From: Candidatus Puniceispirillum sp.
GTDB lineage: Bacteria; Pseudomonadota; Alphaproteobacteria; Puniceispirillales; Puniceispirillaceae
DNA length: 47,378 nucleotides
Reading direction: 5' to 3'
NCBI GenBank assembly: GCA_028383305.1
Contig: JAOEVD010000018.1
Location: 1 to 47,378 of the forward strand
The notes under the pieces were generated by a model that did not search any database, was not told where the DNA came from, and saw only the letters and a list, made by a program, of their open reading frames with translations. Numbering within the stretch: position 1 is the stretch's first letter; every line of letters starts with the position of its first letter. The position numbers and the translations under genes were made by a program. Shown piece after piece: positions 36,301 through 44,591 of this stretch.

Positions 36301-38091
36301 CTATTTTTCACCTTGAATTTTTTGAACGGACTGCATCAAACTTTTAGGAGCTGAGTAAATGAAAACATCATCATACTTTTTCATAAGAAGTCTGAGCTCA
36401 GGCAGAGGCATACTATTTGGCCTCCAAGTTAGTCCGTCCACCCTCGTGTAATATTCGCGGCCTAGGTAGTATCTTATGCTGACATAATCAATGCCCGAAC
36501 TGAGTGCATCGACAATCAAAAGGCTCTTTGAGTGCGAATAGTTTTTTTGTATTTCTTTTGCGGCTTGTCTAAGCGGTGTCTGCGTATCAGGAACAACAAA
36601 TTTATCTGCTTTAGCGACAATAAGCCCACTAAAAGAAATAAATAAAACTGCGCAGACGACTTTAAAAGATTTATTAATCATTCTGTCATGTTGTGTTACC
36701 CAATAGACTATCAGGGCCACCCAAATCAAGAAACCTGCCGGAGCTATGTACCGACTAAAGGAGGTTGCTCTGGCAGCCCCACTCTCGCCGAATGCTCCAA
36801 GATAAGCAATAAAGAGGAAACCGTGCATGGCAATTATAAACATGATTGGGGGCAAGATTGTTCGTCGAATTTTAGACTGTAAAATATTTGAGTTCCAATT
36901 TTTTAAAATTAAAAATATTGATATGATCAACCCAATCAGCAGGTAAGGCCTTCCTAAAGTTTGGCTGAGCATCGATTTTAGTATTTGGGGAACAACGTCA
37001 AAGTTCCAAGTATCAATAGGTTGCAACGCTATTGAGAAATTCAAACCATTCTGATTGCAGTATTTATTCCAAATCATCATAACCATAAATAGTGGAGCGA
37101 AATGAACCGTTTGGATTGCCAATTTTCTAGCCATTTTAATTACGCTAGAAACCGATTGAATTTCGGATTGACCCAGCTTCGAAAGCCAAAAGCAAAAGAA
37201 CAGCATCGGCACGAAGTAGACAGCTGCATCTTTGATGAAGTACGGAAACAAAAAAAGAAAAAAAAGATTAGTGTCAATGCGACCATTCCAAAAACAACTT
37301 TCGATATTTCTAGAGCTGGACAGATAAATCAACACCCCAGCAAGAGACAGTGACAATGCTGGGTCGGCAAAACTGCCTAACACCAGTCTTGTGTTTAAAG
37401 TCAAAATCCATACGGTTAACGAAGCTGCAAGAAGCCCCATCAGGGGCAAACATGACGCAACTTCTCCCACATTATTTTGGTTTTCAAATTGTACTTTTTT
37501 TAGCTCGTGCGCCCACACTAAAAAACTACCCGCTAGAAGCATGTTCAGCACTCCCTGAACATTCAGATTGAATGTACCTGAGAACTTTACAACCCAGGCA
37601 TGAAACATCGCACGCAAAAACGGATACGTTTGGGTCACATGTGTTACGTCTGGAATGTCTAATGTCGGCAGGTGATTGTATTCAAAAAGATACCTCGCTG
37701 GCGGAAGCCAATTAGTAAAATCATCCCAGAGTGGGTTGTTGTTTATAACCGCAAGATATATCAACGGCAAAAGCATAGCTATAGATACTGAAAATAAAGC
37801 TAGTTCAAATTTTAAACCTTTTTTACGCTTTAAACATCCAAAAGCAGCAAAACAAACCACCGCATAGAATGGCACTGTTGCGCTAAATTTGGCAAAAAAT
37901 AAAGAAAAAAATATGAAAAATAAATACGAAACAGCCAGACCAACAGGCGCATAGAGCGCTATTGGCGAATCTCGCTTTAATACCGCCCTACCAGCAAGAA
38001 AAAGTAACAGGTAAGTGGTGATAGAAAAGATAAGCACTGTAACTTCTACTGACGTAAGTAGCCTAAATCCACCATCAGTAGTGCCCATCAT
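36301..38091 (-). CDS. Multi-spanning GT-C-like membrane glycosyltransferase (candidate GtrC role)
   Basis: About 596 residues with roughly 12 hydrophobic segments and few soluble regions apart from a C-terminal domain (VPDTQTPLRQAAKEIQKNYS). I recognise no specific family. An early acidic loop (NNNPLWDDFTNWLPPARYLF) sits after about four helices, where GT-C enzymes keep their catalytic Asp. With GtrA-like and GtrB-like genes directly downstream it likely transfers the polyprenyl-carried sugar onto the glycan outside the membrane. The open frame starts at a TTG (38127), but ATGs at 38091 and 38088 follow a GGAA and are more likely. Confidence 0.65.
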   Translation of the reverse strand: MMGTTDGGFRLLTSVEVTVLIFSITTYLLLFLAGRAVLKRDSPIALYAPVGLAVSYLFFIFFSLFFAKFSATVPFYAVVCFAAFGCLKRKKGLKFELALFSVSIAMLLPLIYLAVINNNPLWDDFTNWLPPARYLFEYNHLPTLDIPDVTHVTQTYPFLRAMFHAWVVKFSGTFNLNVQGVLNMLLAGSFLVWAHELKKVQFENQNNVGEVASCLPLMGLLAASLTVWILTLNTRLVLGSFADPALSLSLAGVLIYLSSSRNIESCFWNGRIDTNLFFLFLFPYFIKDAAVYFVPMLFFCFWLSKLGQSEIQSVSSVIKMARKLAIQTVHFAPLFMVMMIWNKYCNQNGLNFSIALQPIDTWNFDVVPQILKSMLSQTLGRPYLLIGLIISIFLILKNWNSNILQSKIRRTILPPIMFIIAMHGFLFIAYLGAFGESGAARATSFSRYIAPAGFLIWVALIVYWVTQHDRMINKSFKVVCAVLFISFSGLIVAKADKFVVPDTQTPLRQAAKEIQKNYSHSKSLLIVDALSSGIDYVSIRYYLGREYYTRVDGLTWRPNSMPLPELRLLMKKYDDVFIYSAPKSLMQSVQKIQGEK

Positions 38092-38160
38092 TTTTTCCAC
38101 AAATATTTGATACGATTTTTTAAACAATAAGTTAAAGCAGTTTAAAAATTTTTCAAAGAA

Positions 38161-38758
38161 ATACCTGAATTAAATTGTAGTCGGTAGTCCTTCAAAAAGT
38201 AATGCCTCAAAGTGAAAAGGTTCGGGTTTGGTTTCATATATAGTAGTATACTCCTGCCCTTTACTAGACTGATTCCAATTCCAAGCCCAAGCTGTTAACG
38301 CATGCCGCTGCCGGATAGTACTGCAATCAACCAACGCATTTCATCGTCTTTACCATTGAAACAGGCATGAGACGAAGTGAAACCCTTGGTCTAACTGTTT
38401 TGGTTTTGGGGTTAACTGGGAAAGCTGCCCAGTTAAAATCATCTGCAAGCTCTTGCGCTGCAGTAATTGTGTTTTTTATCGATAGCATTTTGAGCTCCTC
38501 GAAAAGAATTACACCCTGCGGCTGCGTGCAAAAAGGTGCCGCGTATCGTGTTTAGTGATTCATGTTTCTTGAGCTGGGTAAACCTTTTAGGACGTTGAAC
38601 CCTTGGCTTTAAGCCTCGTCCGTTCTTTATAGTCCCACAGTAGCTGCTATCTCGGGAGGCAGACAAAGCCTGAGGCCACCATTACGACAACACCAAAATT
38701 GATGGTATTTCAAGTCTTCGTTACAGTTTTTTTATCGAATTATGTTCCCTCGTGGCAT
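38161..38758 (-). pseudogene. Decayed tyrosine-recombinase (integrase) remnant
   Basis: On the minus strand, just downstream of an arm-like motif, an ATG at 38758 starts a frame that is soon broken by stops. Scattered pieces resemble phage integrases: an N-terminal MPRGNIIR, a later LPPEIAATVGL then RTDEA, and, in another frame near 38300-38345, DEMRWLIAVLSGSGMR, which looks like the box I region (MRWLIALISDTGMRL) of tyrosine recombinases. At least three stops or frame changes separate these pieces. The layout (arm motif, then an integrase start) is typical of tRNA-integrated elements. The call is moderate because the pieces are short. Confidence 0.5.
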
Positions 38759-38796
38759 TGGGGTAACACTCGCATATGATCGCATACGACAAGCGC

Positions 38797-38830
38797 TGTC
38801 ACACACCTGTCACACAGGCGTTGACGAAAC
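38797..38830. repeat. Arm-like 34-bp motif, copy 1
   Basis: The motif contains two near-tandem GTCACACA-type blocks (TGTCACACACCTGTCA) followed by TTGACGAAAC. It is 30/34 identical to copy 2 at 40628-40661 and about 27/34 to copy 3 at 42781-42814. It lies 39 bp from the integrase remnant start. It looks like an integrase arm-binding site. Confidence 0.7.
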
Positions 38831-38964
38831 ATGAATTATTATGGAACCCTAGACTAATCTTGAGGCATATTTTGACAGCCAAAACCTTATATTTTTACCC
38901 GAATAAAAGTAGCAACCTAAGAAGAGCTCAAACCGTGCTGAAACCAGTAAAAAGAGAGTAAGAC

Positions 38965-40458
38965 ATGCCAACTGATGGGAAAAATCAAAAACAGGCTATC
39001 ATTGCTGATCTGCTGATCCGTGATGTGGAGATTTTCGATGGCAGTGGAGATGCTCCGTGGCAAGGAAGTTGCGCAATTGCCGATGGACGCATCATTTCAC
39101 TCAGCACTGCTGAAAGTCGAGCTGATACTCAGCCCATTAGAGCAAAACAGGAAATCGATGGCAGCGGGTTTGCCCTTGCCCCAGGTTTCATAGATATCCA
39201 CACCCATGATGATATGGCGGTGTTTGATCCAAAGCGAATGAAGGCGAAGCTGAGTCAGGGGGTTACCACTGTTGTTGTTGGCAATTGCGGTATCAGCGCC
39301 TCACCCTCACCTCTTGCAAGACATAGTACCCTGATCCCTCCACTTGATTTGCTTGGTGACAACAGCTCGTTCCGATTTACTAATGTCAATGATTATATGG
39401 AGGCACTGGCTGCCGCCGCATCCACGGTAAACGTTCTACCGCTTGTTGGTCACACAGTATTGCGTGCGCGTGCCATGGATGATCTTCAGCTTCCAGCCAG
39501 TAGCAGCCAACTGGCCGCTATGCAAAAAGATCTTTCAACCGCGCTGGCAGCTGGCATGAATGGGTTTTCGACCGGTCTTGCCTATCCGCCAGCAAAGGCG
39601 GCCTCCACGGATGAGGTTTTGGCACTGGCCGAGGTTGTGGCTGATGTCGACGGTCTTTGGACAACTCACATGCGCGACGAAAGAAGTGGTGTTGTTGCAG
39701 CGGTTGCTGAGACAATCGATATTGCGCGACGTTCGGGAGTGAGAACGCTGATTTCTCATCACAAATGTTGTGGTGAGGCGGCATTTGGGCTTTCCCGCAC
39801 TACTTTGGCAATGATTTCTAAAGCCCGCGATGAGCTGCGCCTTGATCTAGATGTTTATCCCTATACCGCCAGTTCCACGGTGCTGCTGCAATCCTTTGCC
39901 ATGGACAGCCGCAAGGTTACTGTTTCTTGGTCTACCCCACATCCAGAAATGGCTGGCCGCGACCTAGATGATATTGCCACCGAATGGGGGGTCGACAACA
40001 TTTCGGCTCTCGAAAAGCTCCAGCCTGGGGGCGGAATCTATCATCAAATGGATGATGCAGACCTAGAGCGTATCATGGCCTATCCACCAGCACTCATAGG
40101 CTCTGACGGGCTACCCAATGATATGAGGCCACATCCACGTTTATGGGGCACTTTTCCGCGCGTGCTCGGGCATTACGCCCGTGATCGCAGCTTATTTTTG
40201 CTGCAAACAGCAATTGCCAAGATGACTAGCCAGAGCGCAGAAACGCTAGGGCTTAATAATCGCGGCAAGATCGCAACCGGCATGGCGGCAGATCTAGTAC
40301 TTTTTGATCCCGCAACAATTGCAGACCGTGCTGACTACAAATCGCCAGACATGCCATCTGCCGGCATTAGCCTAGTACTTGTTAACGGAAAACCCGCTTG
40401 GAAAAATGAAGCACTTACCGGTTCAGGCCATGGCATTGTTTTGCGACGCGATCACTAG
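38965..40458 (+). CDS. N-acyl-D-amino-acid deacylase / D-aminoacylase-like amidohydrolase
   Basis: This 497-residue metal-dependent amidohydrolase has the metal-binding GFIDIHTHDD (His79, His81), Cys108 in GNCGIS (bridging metal in D-aminoacylases), ISHHKC near residue 268, and SDGLPNDMRPHPRLWGTFPR, close to the D-aminoacylase SD..P motif. The C-terminal return to the small beta-domain (NRGKIATGMAADLVLFDP) is complete. A GAGAG lies about 9 nt upstream of the ATG. It would release D-amino acids or act on related amides or hydantoins. It lies between arm copies 1 and 2, so it may be cargo of an integrated element; its base composition does not look strange. Confidence 0.85.
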   Translation: MPTDGKNQKQAIIADLLIRDVEIFDGSGDAPWQGSCAIADGRIISLSTAESRADTQPIRAKQEIDGSGFALAPGFIDIHTHDDMAVFDPKRMKAKLSQGVTTVVVGNCGISASPSPLARHSTLIPPLDLLGDNSSFRFTNVNDYMEALAAAASTVNVLPLVGHTVLRARAMDDLQLPASSSQLAAMQKDLSTALAAGMNGFSTGLAYPPAKAASTDEVLALAEVVADVDGLWTTHMRDERSGVVAAVAETIDIARRSGVRTLISHHKCCGEAAFGLSRTTLAMISKARDELRLDLDVYPYTASSTVLLQSFAMDSRKVTVSWSTPHPEMAGRDLDDIATEWGVDNISALEKLQPGGGIYHQMDDADLERIMAYPPALIGSDGLPNDMRPHPRLWGTFPRVLGHYARDRSLFLLQTAIAKMTSQSAETLGLNNRGKIATGMAADLVLFDPATIADRADYKSPDMPSAGISLVLVNGKPAWKNEALTGSGHGIVLRRDH

Positions 40459-40627
40459 TGAAATAGGGTCAGAGTATGCGCTGCCACCTAAGGCGAAAGA
40501 GATTCAAACTTTATTGCTAAGGCTGTTTCTGCTTCAGGCAACACTTCATCAGAGACCTGCTGCGCTTACACAGACATCCTAAGAAGCATCGGAAGCCTGT
40601 AGGGCGTGAACACCCAATCATTATCAC

Positions 40628-40661
40628 TGTCACACACCTGTCATACAGAGATTGACGAAAC
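40628..40661. repeat. Arm-like 34-bp motif, copy 2
   Basis: TGTCACACACCTGTCA and TTGACGAAAC are shared with copy 1; four mismatches over 34 bp. It lies 80 bp before the duplicated tRNA-Met 3' segment at 40742, nearly the same spacing (81 bp) as copy 3 to the tRNA itself. A perfect 7-bp hairpin (AACCATG / CATGGTT) lies at 40684-40703, and an 11-bp match to the tRNA-flank (GGTTTGGTAGC) at 40700-40710. Confidence 0.7.
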
Positions 40662-40741
40662 GGGCATTTTCATAAGAATCTACAACCATGTTGAAACATG
40701 GTTTGGTAGCTGGAACCTGGCAGTTTTATATGAAAAAGGAC

Positions 40742-40785
40742 GGTAGTGGAGGAGGGACTCGAACCCCCGACACGCGGATTATGAT
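40742..40785 (-). repeat. Duplicated 3' part of tRNA-Met (att-like scar)
   Basis: 44 bp are identical, with one mismatch (at 40747), to 42896-42939, the 3' part of tRNA-Met from the anticodon loop to the discriminator region. The match ends exactly where the tRNA copy continues into its anticodon stem. It cannot fold as a tRNA. Such a partial repeat is the usual product of integration by a tyrosine recombinase, so I read it as the far att site of an element now between 40.74 and 42.9 kb. Confidence 0.85.
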
Positions 40786-40998
40786 AAAACAGCTTTAACT
40801 TTTTATATCCAAATTCAGTGTTTTATAGGTGAACATACTAGGTGTGTTAAAAAGTGTGTAATAGAAATTAGTCGCCTGAGAACGAAATCTATCAGACTAA
40901 AAGCTCCTTCATTACACTCAAAAAGCTAGTACAATCCCAACCCTCCGAAAGGATTTTATAACAAAGTCAAGACAACCCGAATTGTTTCGGCAGTGGTC

Positions 40999-41036
40999 TT
41001 GACAATATTGAAAATCAAATATATGTGTATATACAC
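40999..41036 (+). promoter_or_regulatory. marR promoter with overlapping palindromic operator
   Basis: TTGACA (40999-41004), a 17-nt spacer and TATGTG (41022-41027) make a good sigma70 promoter. The 12-bp perfect palindrome GTGTATATACAC (41025-41036) covers the -10 region. The same palindrome recurs at 41539-41550, in front of the next gene. It is the probable binding site of the MarR protein encoded at 41052. Confidence 0.75.
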
Positions 41037-41051
41037 TTAAAGGAAATGATT

Positions 41052-41492
41052 ATGGCAGATGATGATTTTGCACCATTACAAGACTGCGCTTGCTTTAATG
41101 TCCGCAAGACTAGTCGGATGATTACTCAATTGTTTGATCATGCTTTAAAACCGTCGGGGATTAAGGCCACTCAGTTTACGCTTTTGGGGGTTCTGGCTAA
41201 TAATGGAGAGATGGCTATCAAAGATTTGGCGAGTTCGCTTGGTATGGATCGAACGACGTTGACACGCGGGATCGTCCGTTTGGAAACAGAAGGACTCATC
41301 AAAAGCTGTGAAGGCCACGATGCTAGACAACGATTTGTTTCACTCACAACTCAGGGAATAAAACAGCTAAATGAGTCAATTCCCTATTGGGAAAAGGCAC
41401 AGGATGCCATGAAAAATGGGTTGGGAGAGAACTTTCAAGTATTTTTGGAGACTTTGGAAACAACGTTTAAATCGCAACAAACTAAATTTTAG
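41052..41492 (+). CDS. MarR-family transcriptional regulator
   Basis: About 146 residues from the ATG at 41052, preceded by an AAGGA. A winged-helix core is visible: ATQFTLLGVLANNGEMAIKD, SSLGMDRTTLTRGIVRLE (recognition helix) and EGHDARQRFVSLTT (wing). Helix ends rich in hydrophobics suit a MarR dimer. Identical 12-bp palindromes lie at its own promoter and upstream of the hydrolase gene at 41667, so it likely represses both. It lies within the segment bounded by tRNA-Met repeats and thus looks like cargo. A ligand is not predictable. Confidence 0.85.
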   Translation: MADDDFAPLQDCACFNVRKTSRMITQLFDHALKPSGIKATQFTLLGVLANNGEMAIKDLASSLGMDRTTLTRGIVRLETEGLIKSCEGHDARQRFVSLTTQGIKQLNESIPYWEKAQDAMKNGLGENFQVFLETLETTFKSQQTKF

Positions 41493-41526
41493 CTGGCTGA
41501 GGAGTTCGGTTCTTCAGCCATATATT

Positions 41527-41556
41527 TTGAATTAATGAGTGTATATACACTAATTT
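41527..41556 (+). promoter_or_regulatory. Hydrolase promoter with second MarR operator
   Basis: TTGAAT (41527-41532), an 18-nt spacer and TAATTT (41551-41556) can serve as a promoter. The spacer contains the same palindrome as in front of marR, here extended to 14 bp (AGTGTATATACACT, 41538-41551). Binding there would block the promoter. This suggests that the hydrolase is controlled by the MarR protein. Confidence 0.65.
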
Positions 41557-41666
41557 TCGAGGTTTAAATGATCAAATAGACAAATGATAAAGTAAAACGA
41601 TTCTTTGAATTCGTGACGTTAACGCTTCTTCAATTTTAAATGTAATTTTTTTAGGAGAGTAGATAC

Positions 41667-42500
41667 ATGGCAAGTAGTGAAAAGTTCTTCTTGGAAGATG
41701 GTTCCTTTATCCGGTACAAAAAATCTGGATCTGGTAAGCCTTTGGTTTTACTCCACACGATCAGAAACCGACTAGAATATTTTGATCAAATTATGCCCTT
41801 ATTAGAAGATTCATATACGGTGTACGCTCTTGACCTGCCAGGCTTTGGAGCCTCGCCTGTTAGCAAAGCGGTGAATTATGACGAACCATACATGACGAAC
41901 GCGTTAGCTGAATTCATCGTGAAAAATAAACTCAATAAATTGATTTTGGCGGGGGAGTCAATCGGAGGGGTATTGTGCACGTCAGTTGCCGTTAAGCTAC
42001 CGAAGCAGGTTGAGCAAATATTTGTATTCAATCCTTATGACTACGATACAGTTTTTGGCGAGGGTGTTCGTCGCGCAAATCTGTTCGCGCGTTTAATCAT
42101 TTGGCACATGAGCTTGCCAGTCTTGGGGAGTCTTTTCGCTGCCCTCGAGAATAGGCTGATTATATGGGGCATTTTTCGGGGTGGTGTCTACAATAAAAAA
42201 GCTATCACGTCGAAGTATCTAACATTACTCAGCTCCTCGATAAGAAAGCCCGGGAATATTTACCATACCAGGAATGTTTTTCAAAATTTCAAATCCTGGA
42301 CAAGCGCAAAAAAACGGTATCAAGAACTTAAAATCCCATCCACCCTAGTTTATGGTGATCACGACTGGTCAACAACAAAGGAAAGAAGCGACAGCCGAGC
42401 ATTGATGAATCCAAAGAATTATATTGAGTTGGTAAATACGGGGCATTTTTCTTTCTTGGAAGCACCCGAAAGTGTCGCAGACATCATTAAACAAGACTGA
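41667..42500 (+). CDS. Alpha/beta-hydrolase
   Basis: This 277-residue alpha/beta-hydrolase has an HTIRN oxyanion region at 30-34, the nucleophile elbow GESIGG with Ser98, an Asp (D231 or D233) in VYGDHDWS, and His260 in NTGHFSFLEAPE. All three catalytic positions are in place. An insert between Ser and Asp (AALENRLIIWGIFRGGVYN) makes a cap domain with some hydrophobic character. A GGAGAG lies just before the ATG. The substrate is unknown; with its own MarR-type regulator and shared operator it may act on an inducing compound such as an ester or lactone. Confidence 0.85.
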   Translation: MASSEKFFLEDGSFIRYKKSGSGKPLVLLHTIRNRLEYFDQIMPLLEDSYTVYALDLPGFGASPVSKAVNYDEPYMTNALAEFIVKNKLNKLILAGESIGGVLCTSVAVKLPKQVEQIFVFNPYDYDTVFGEGVRRANLFARLIIWHMSLPVLGSLFAALENRLIIWGIFRGGVYNKKAITSKYLTLLSSSIRKPGNIYHTRNVFQNFKSWTSAKKRYQELKIPSTLVYGDHDWSTTKERSDSRALMNPKNYIELVNTGHFSFLEAPESVADIIKQD

Positions 42501-42503
42501 GTG

Positions 42504-42753
42504 CGGCAGCAGTGTTAACTCTTCTGTAAAATATGACTTAATGGGCAAGATCGCCGAGCAAACAAATCTTGCAAGCCATACGGTTGCTCAGACTCTCCAG
42601 CAAATAGAGAAATGCGTGAATTGTAATTGTCAAATATCTTTCGACAATATGGAGGCAGATCACAATTTTGCCTGGTCAAAAGGTGGTATCACGAATTTGG
42701 AAAATGCGCAGAGCCTGTATGTGTCTTGCAACCGAGCTAAATCCGCAAGTTGA
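42504..42753 (+). pseudogene. Restriction-enzyme-like and HNH nuclease fragment
   Basis: Downstream of the hydrolase stop, an open frame of about 80 codons has no own start signal. The first part, VKYDLMGKIAEQTNLASHTV, resembles a segment from the C-terminal half of type III restriction (Res) subunits. The second part, KCVNCNCQISFDNMEADHNF followed by AWSKGGITNLENAQSL and CNRAKS, is an HNH motif with its CxxC zinc pair. Their fusion at the right end of a tRNA-bounded segment suggests debris from a longer restriction or nuclease gene. The frame extends upstream to 42472, overlapping the hydrolase. Confidence 0.6.
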
Positions 42754-42780
42754 GCATTCTTTAACTTGGAGCAAGCACTT

Positions 42781-42814
42781 GGTCACACACTGGTCACACA
42801 CCCTTTGACAAAAC
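42781..42814. repeat. Arm-like 34-bp motif, copy 3
   Basis: GGTCACACACTGGTCACACA, then TTGACAAAAC; about 27/34 matches to copy 1. It lies 81 bp from the matching edge of tRNA-Met, as copy 2 does from the partial tRNA at 40742. No integrase remnant is seen to its left; the HNH debris ends 27 bp away. Confidence 0.7.
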
Positions 42815-42842
42815 ACCCCAAAATATGTGATTCTGAGCGCAT

Positions 42843-42864
42843 AAAGAAACCGAGTGTGATCGGT
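42843..42864 (-). terminator. Possible terminator for tRNA-Met
   Basis: On the minus strand, ACCGA and TCGGT can pair over a 6-nt loop 31 nt after the tRNA end, followed by TTCTTT. The stem is only 5 bp, so the call is moderate. Confidence 0.45.
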
Positions 42865-42894
42865 CTGTAATTCAGGGTGAATATAGGAAAGGTT

Positions 42895-42971
42895 TGGTAG
42901 CGGAGGAGGGACTCGAACCCCCGACACGCGGATTATGATTCCGCTGCTCTAACCAACTGAGCTACTCCGCC
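42895..42971 (-). tRNA. tRNA-Met (CAU), elongator type
   Basis: 77 nt including the encoded 3' CCA. The acceptor stem GGCGGAG pairs with CTCCGCT (one G-U at the first pair). The anticodon stem-loop GCGGAATCATAATCCGC has CAT as anticodon. The T-arm GGGGGTTCGAGTCCC is complete. It matches the typical alphaproteobacterial elongator tRNA-Met. Its 3' part is repeated at 40742-40785, so it is the target of an integrated element. Confidence 0.95.
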
Positions 42972-43114
42972 ATCTGATGCGCCACCAGATTTGTGTGCCT
43001 TTTACCACCCGGCCTTATCTGGCGTAATCCCAAATCCGGCCTATCGGGCTGATTGCATTTAGAGCGCCGTTTTACTGGTTTTGTCGCCCTTAGGTCAAGC
43101 GGATATCTCGCCTT

Positions 43115-43639
43115 TTGGGAAAAATCTTTCACAAGCGACAACTGCCGCCCCCACGCCCTGCCCCAAAGGCTGTTGGCAACCGCTATTCGCTTTTGGCCGG
43201 ACTGATCCGCAATTTGCATGACACGGTGATCAATGAAAAAATCTTAACTGAGGACAGCGCCCGGTTTTTTCGCCAAATTGGCAGCCTTAGGCAAAGGCTG
43301 CGTTTAATCGCCATCATCCAGACCTGCAGTTCGCTTGCCTTTATCTTTGACCTTTCCGCAATGATTTCACTTTATTTTGGCATCGATAGTCTTGGCAGCT
43401 GGCTATTTTTCCTATCAATCATTTTGATGGTTGCGGCGATGATTCAATTCACCATCGAAATCCAGATTGCCAATTCTGCCCTTGATGTTCATTTATCTGA
43501 TCTAGAAAACATCAAGAGTGGCAGGATTATCTGGCAACATCCAAATTGCGTGACAAAAAATCACGCAAAGCCAGGCCGCCGCCTCCGCCGCACCAAGCGG
43601 GCTAATATACAATGCCGCCATCACGCATGTTATTTTTGA
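43115..43639 (+). CDS. DUF2721-like membrane protein
   Basis: About 174 residues with two or three membrane helices: LRLIAIIQTCSSLAFIFDLS, ISLYFGIDSLGSWLFFLSII and MVAAMIQFTIEIQIA. An upstream amphipathic stretch (DTVINEKILTEDSARFFRQ) and an acidic tail after the helices match the pattern of DUF2721 proteins, of unknown function. No ATG fits; the start is a TTG at 43115 or further in, which is uncertain. It converges with the potassium channel gene, overlapping it by about 10 nt at the stops. Confidence 0.6.
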   Translation: MGKIFHKRQLPPPRPAPKAVGNRYSLLAGLIRNLHDTVINEKILTEDSARFFRQIGSLRQRLRLIAIIQTCSSLAFIFDLSAMISLYFGIDSLGSWLFFLSIILMVAAMIQFTIEIQIANSALDVHLSDLENIKSGRIIWQHPNCVTKNHAKPGRRLRRTKRANIQCRHHACYF

Positions 43640-44538
43640 TCGTTTTTGCGCTGCAAATAGCCAATGATTGCCAACGCATCTTCTTCAGTAATATTCAAGC
43701 GCTGGCGCAAATCATCAATTTTTTCACGTTCATCACTAGTGATAACACCATCACTGAGGGCCGATGATATTTCAGCTTCCAGCTGATGTCGCCGCATTGC
43801 TACCTGATTGGTAAAACCAGTTGCAACGATACCTGTCAATAATGCAACAACACAAACCCCCATTAGCGCAGTCAGGGTGGCGATAAATTTGCCAGCTACC
43901 GTATGCGGCACGATATCGCCATAGCCAACCGTTGTCAGGGTGACAACTGTCCACCACATGGCCTGCGGTATTGATCCGAAATGTTCGGGCTGCACATCCT
44001 GTTCAGCAACATAGATCAATGAACTTGAAATCAGCAAAGCCAGCACGAGAAGATATAAGGTTGCGGCAAATGAACGACTTTCATGGCGAACAGCCGAAAT
44101 CAGGTCTTCAAGCGCTGATGAATAATGAGAAAATTTCAACAAACGCATCAACCGGAGAATGCGAAGCCATCGCAAATCAACCCCACCAAGTAGAAGTGGA
44201 ATAATGCTTGGCAGAATTGCCAATAAATCAATGATGCCGGTAAAGCTGAATATATAGCCAATGCGTTTGGCTGCCGCACCTTTGTGTTTGCCATCTGGTG
44301 CAGCGGCACACGACCAAATCCGCAGCGCATACTCAATTGAAAAAATTGATACTGAAATCAGCTCGATTAAAGTAAAGACCGTCCGATATTGTGCATAGAG
44401 ACTATCGATTGTTTCAAGGCATACTGCCAACAAATTCAGCACAATCAGAGAAAATAGAAATAGATCGCAATAACGACTTGCATGGTCGTCAGCCTGCCCC
44501 TTTTCAATAATTTCAAAGACACGCTTTTGACTAAACAT
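43630..44538 (-). CDS. Voltage-gated potassium channel (Kv type)
   Basis: This 302-residue protein has six membrane segments. S4 carries four regularly spaced arginines (123, 126, 129, 132 in DLRWLRILRLMRLLKF), and the pore loop has the selectivity filter TVGYGD at 203-208. A cytoplasmic tail (DGVITSDEREKIDDLRQRLN) follows S6. It conducts potassium across the inner membrane. The gene is clear of the integration site and belongs to the conserved chromosome. Confidence 0.92.
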   Translation of the reverse strand: MFSQKRVFEIIEKGQADDHASRYCDLFLFSLIVLNLLAVCLETIDSLYAQYRTVFTLIELISVSIFSIEYALRIWSCAAAPDGKHKGAAAKRIGYIFSFTGIIDLLAILPSIIPLLLGGVDLRWLRILRLMRLLKFSHYSSALEDLISAVRHESRSFAATLYLLVLALLISSSLIYVAEQDVQPEHFGSIPQAMWWTVVTLTTVGYGDIVPHTVAGKFIATLTALMGVCVVALLTGIVATGFTNQVAMRRHQLEAEISSALSDGVITSDEREKIDDLRQRLNITEEDALAIIGYLQRKNDQK

Positions 44539-44591
44539 CCGAAACCATTTAATAAATTAAGTTGAAAAAATTCATGTAGCTAAAGACTTCT

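Noticed and set aside
40742..40785. A second tRNA-Met gene
   Set aside because: Only the 3' part matches; the acceptor 5' strand, D-arm and half of the anticodon stem are missing, so it is a scar.
42676..42927. 83-codon minus-strand frame across arm copy 3 and the tRNA
   Set aside because: It overlaps the tRNA and the repeat; the translation has no family features.
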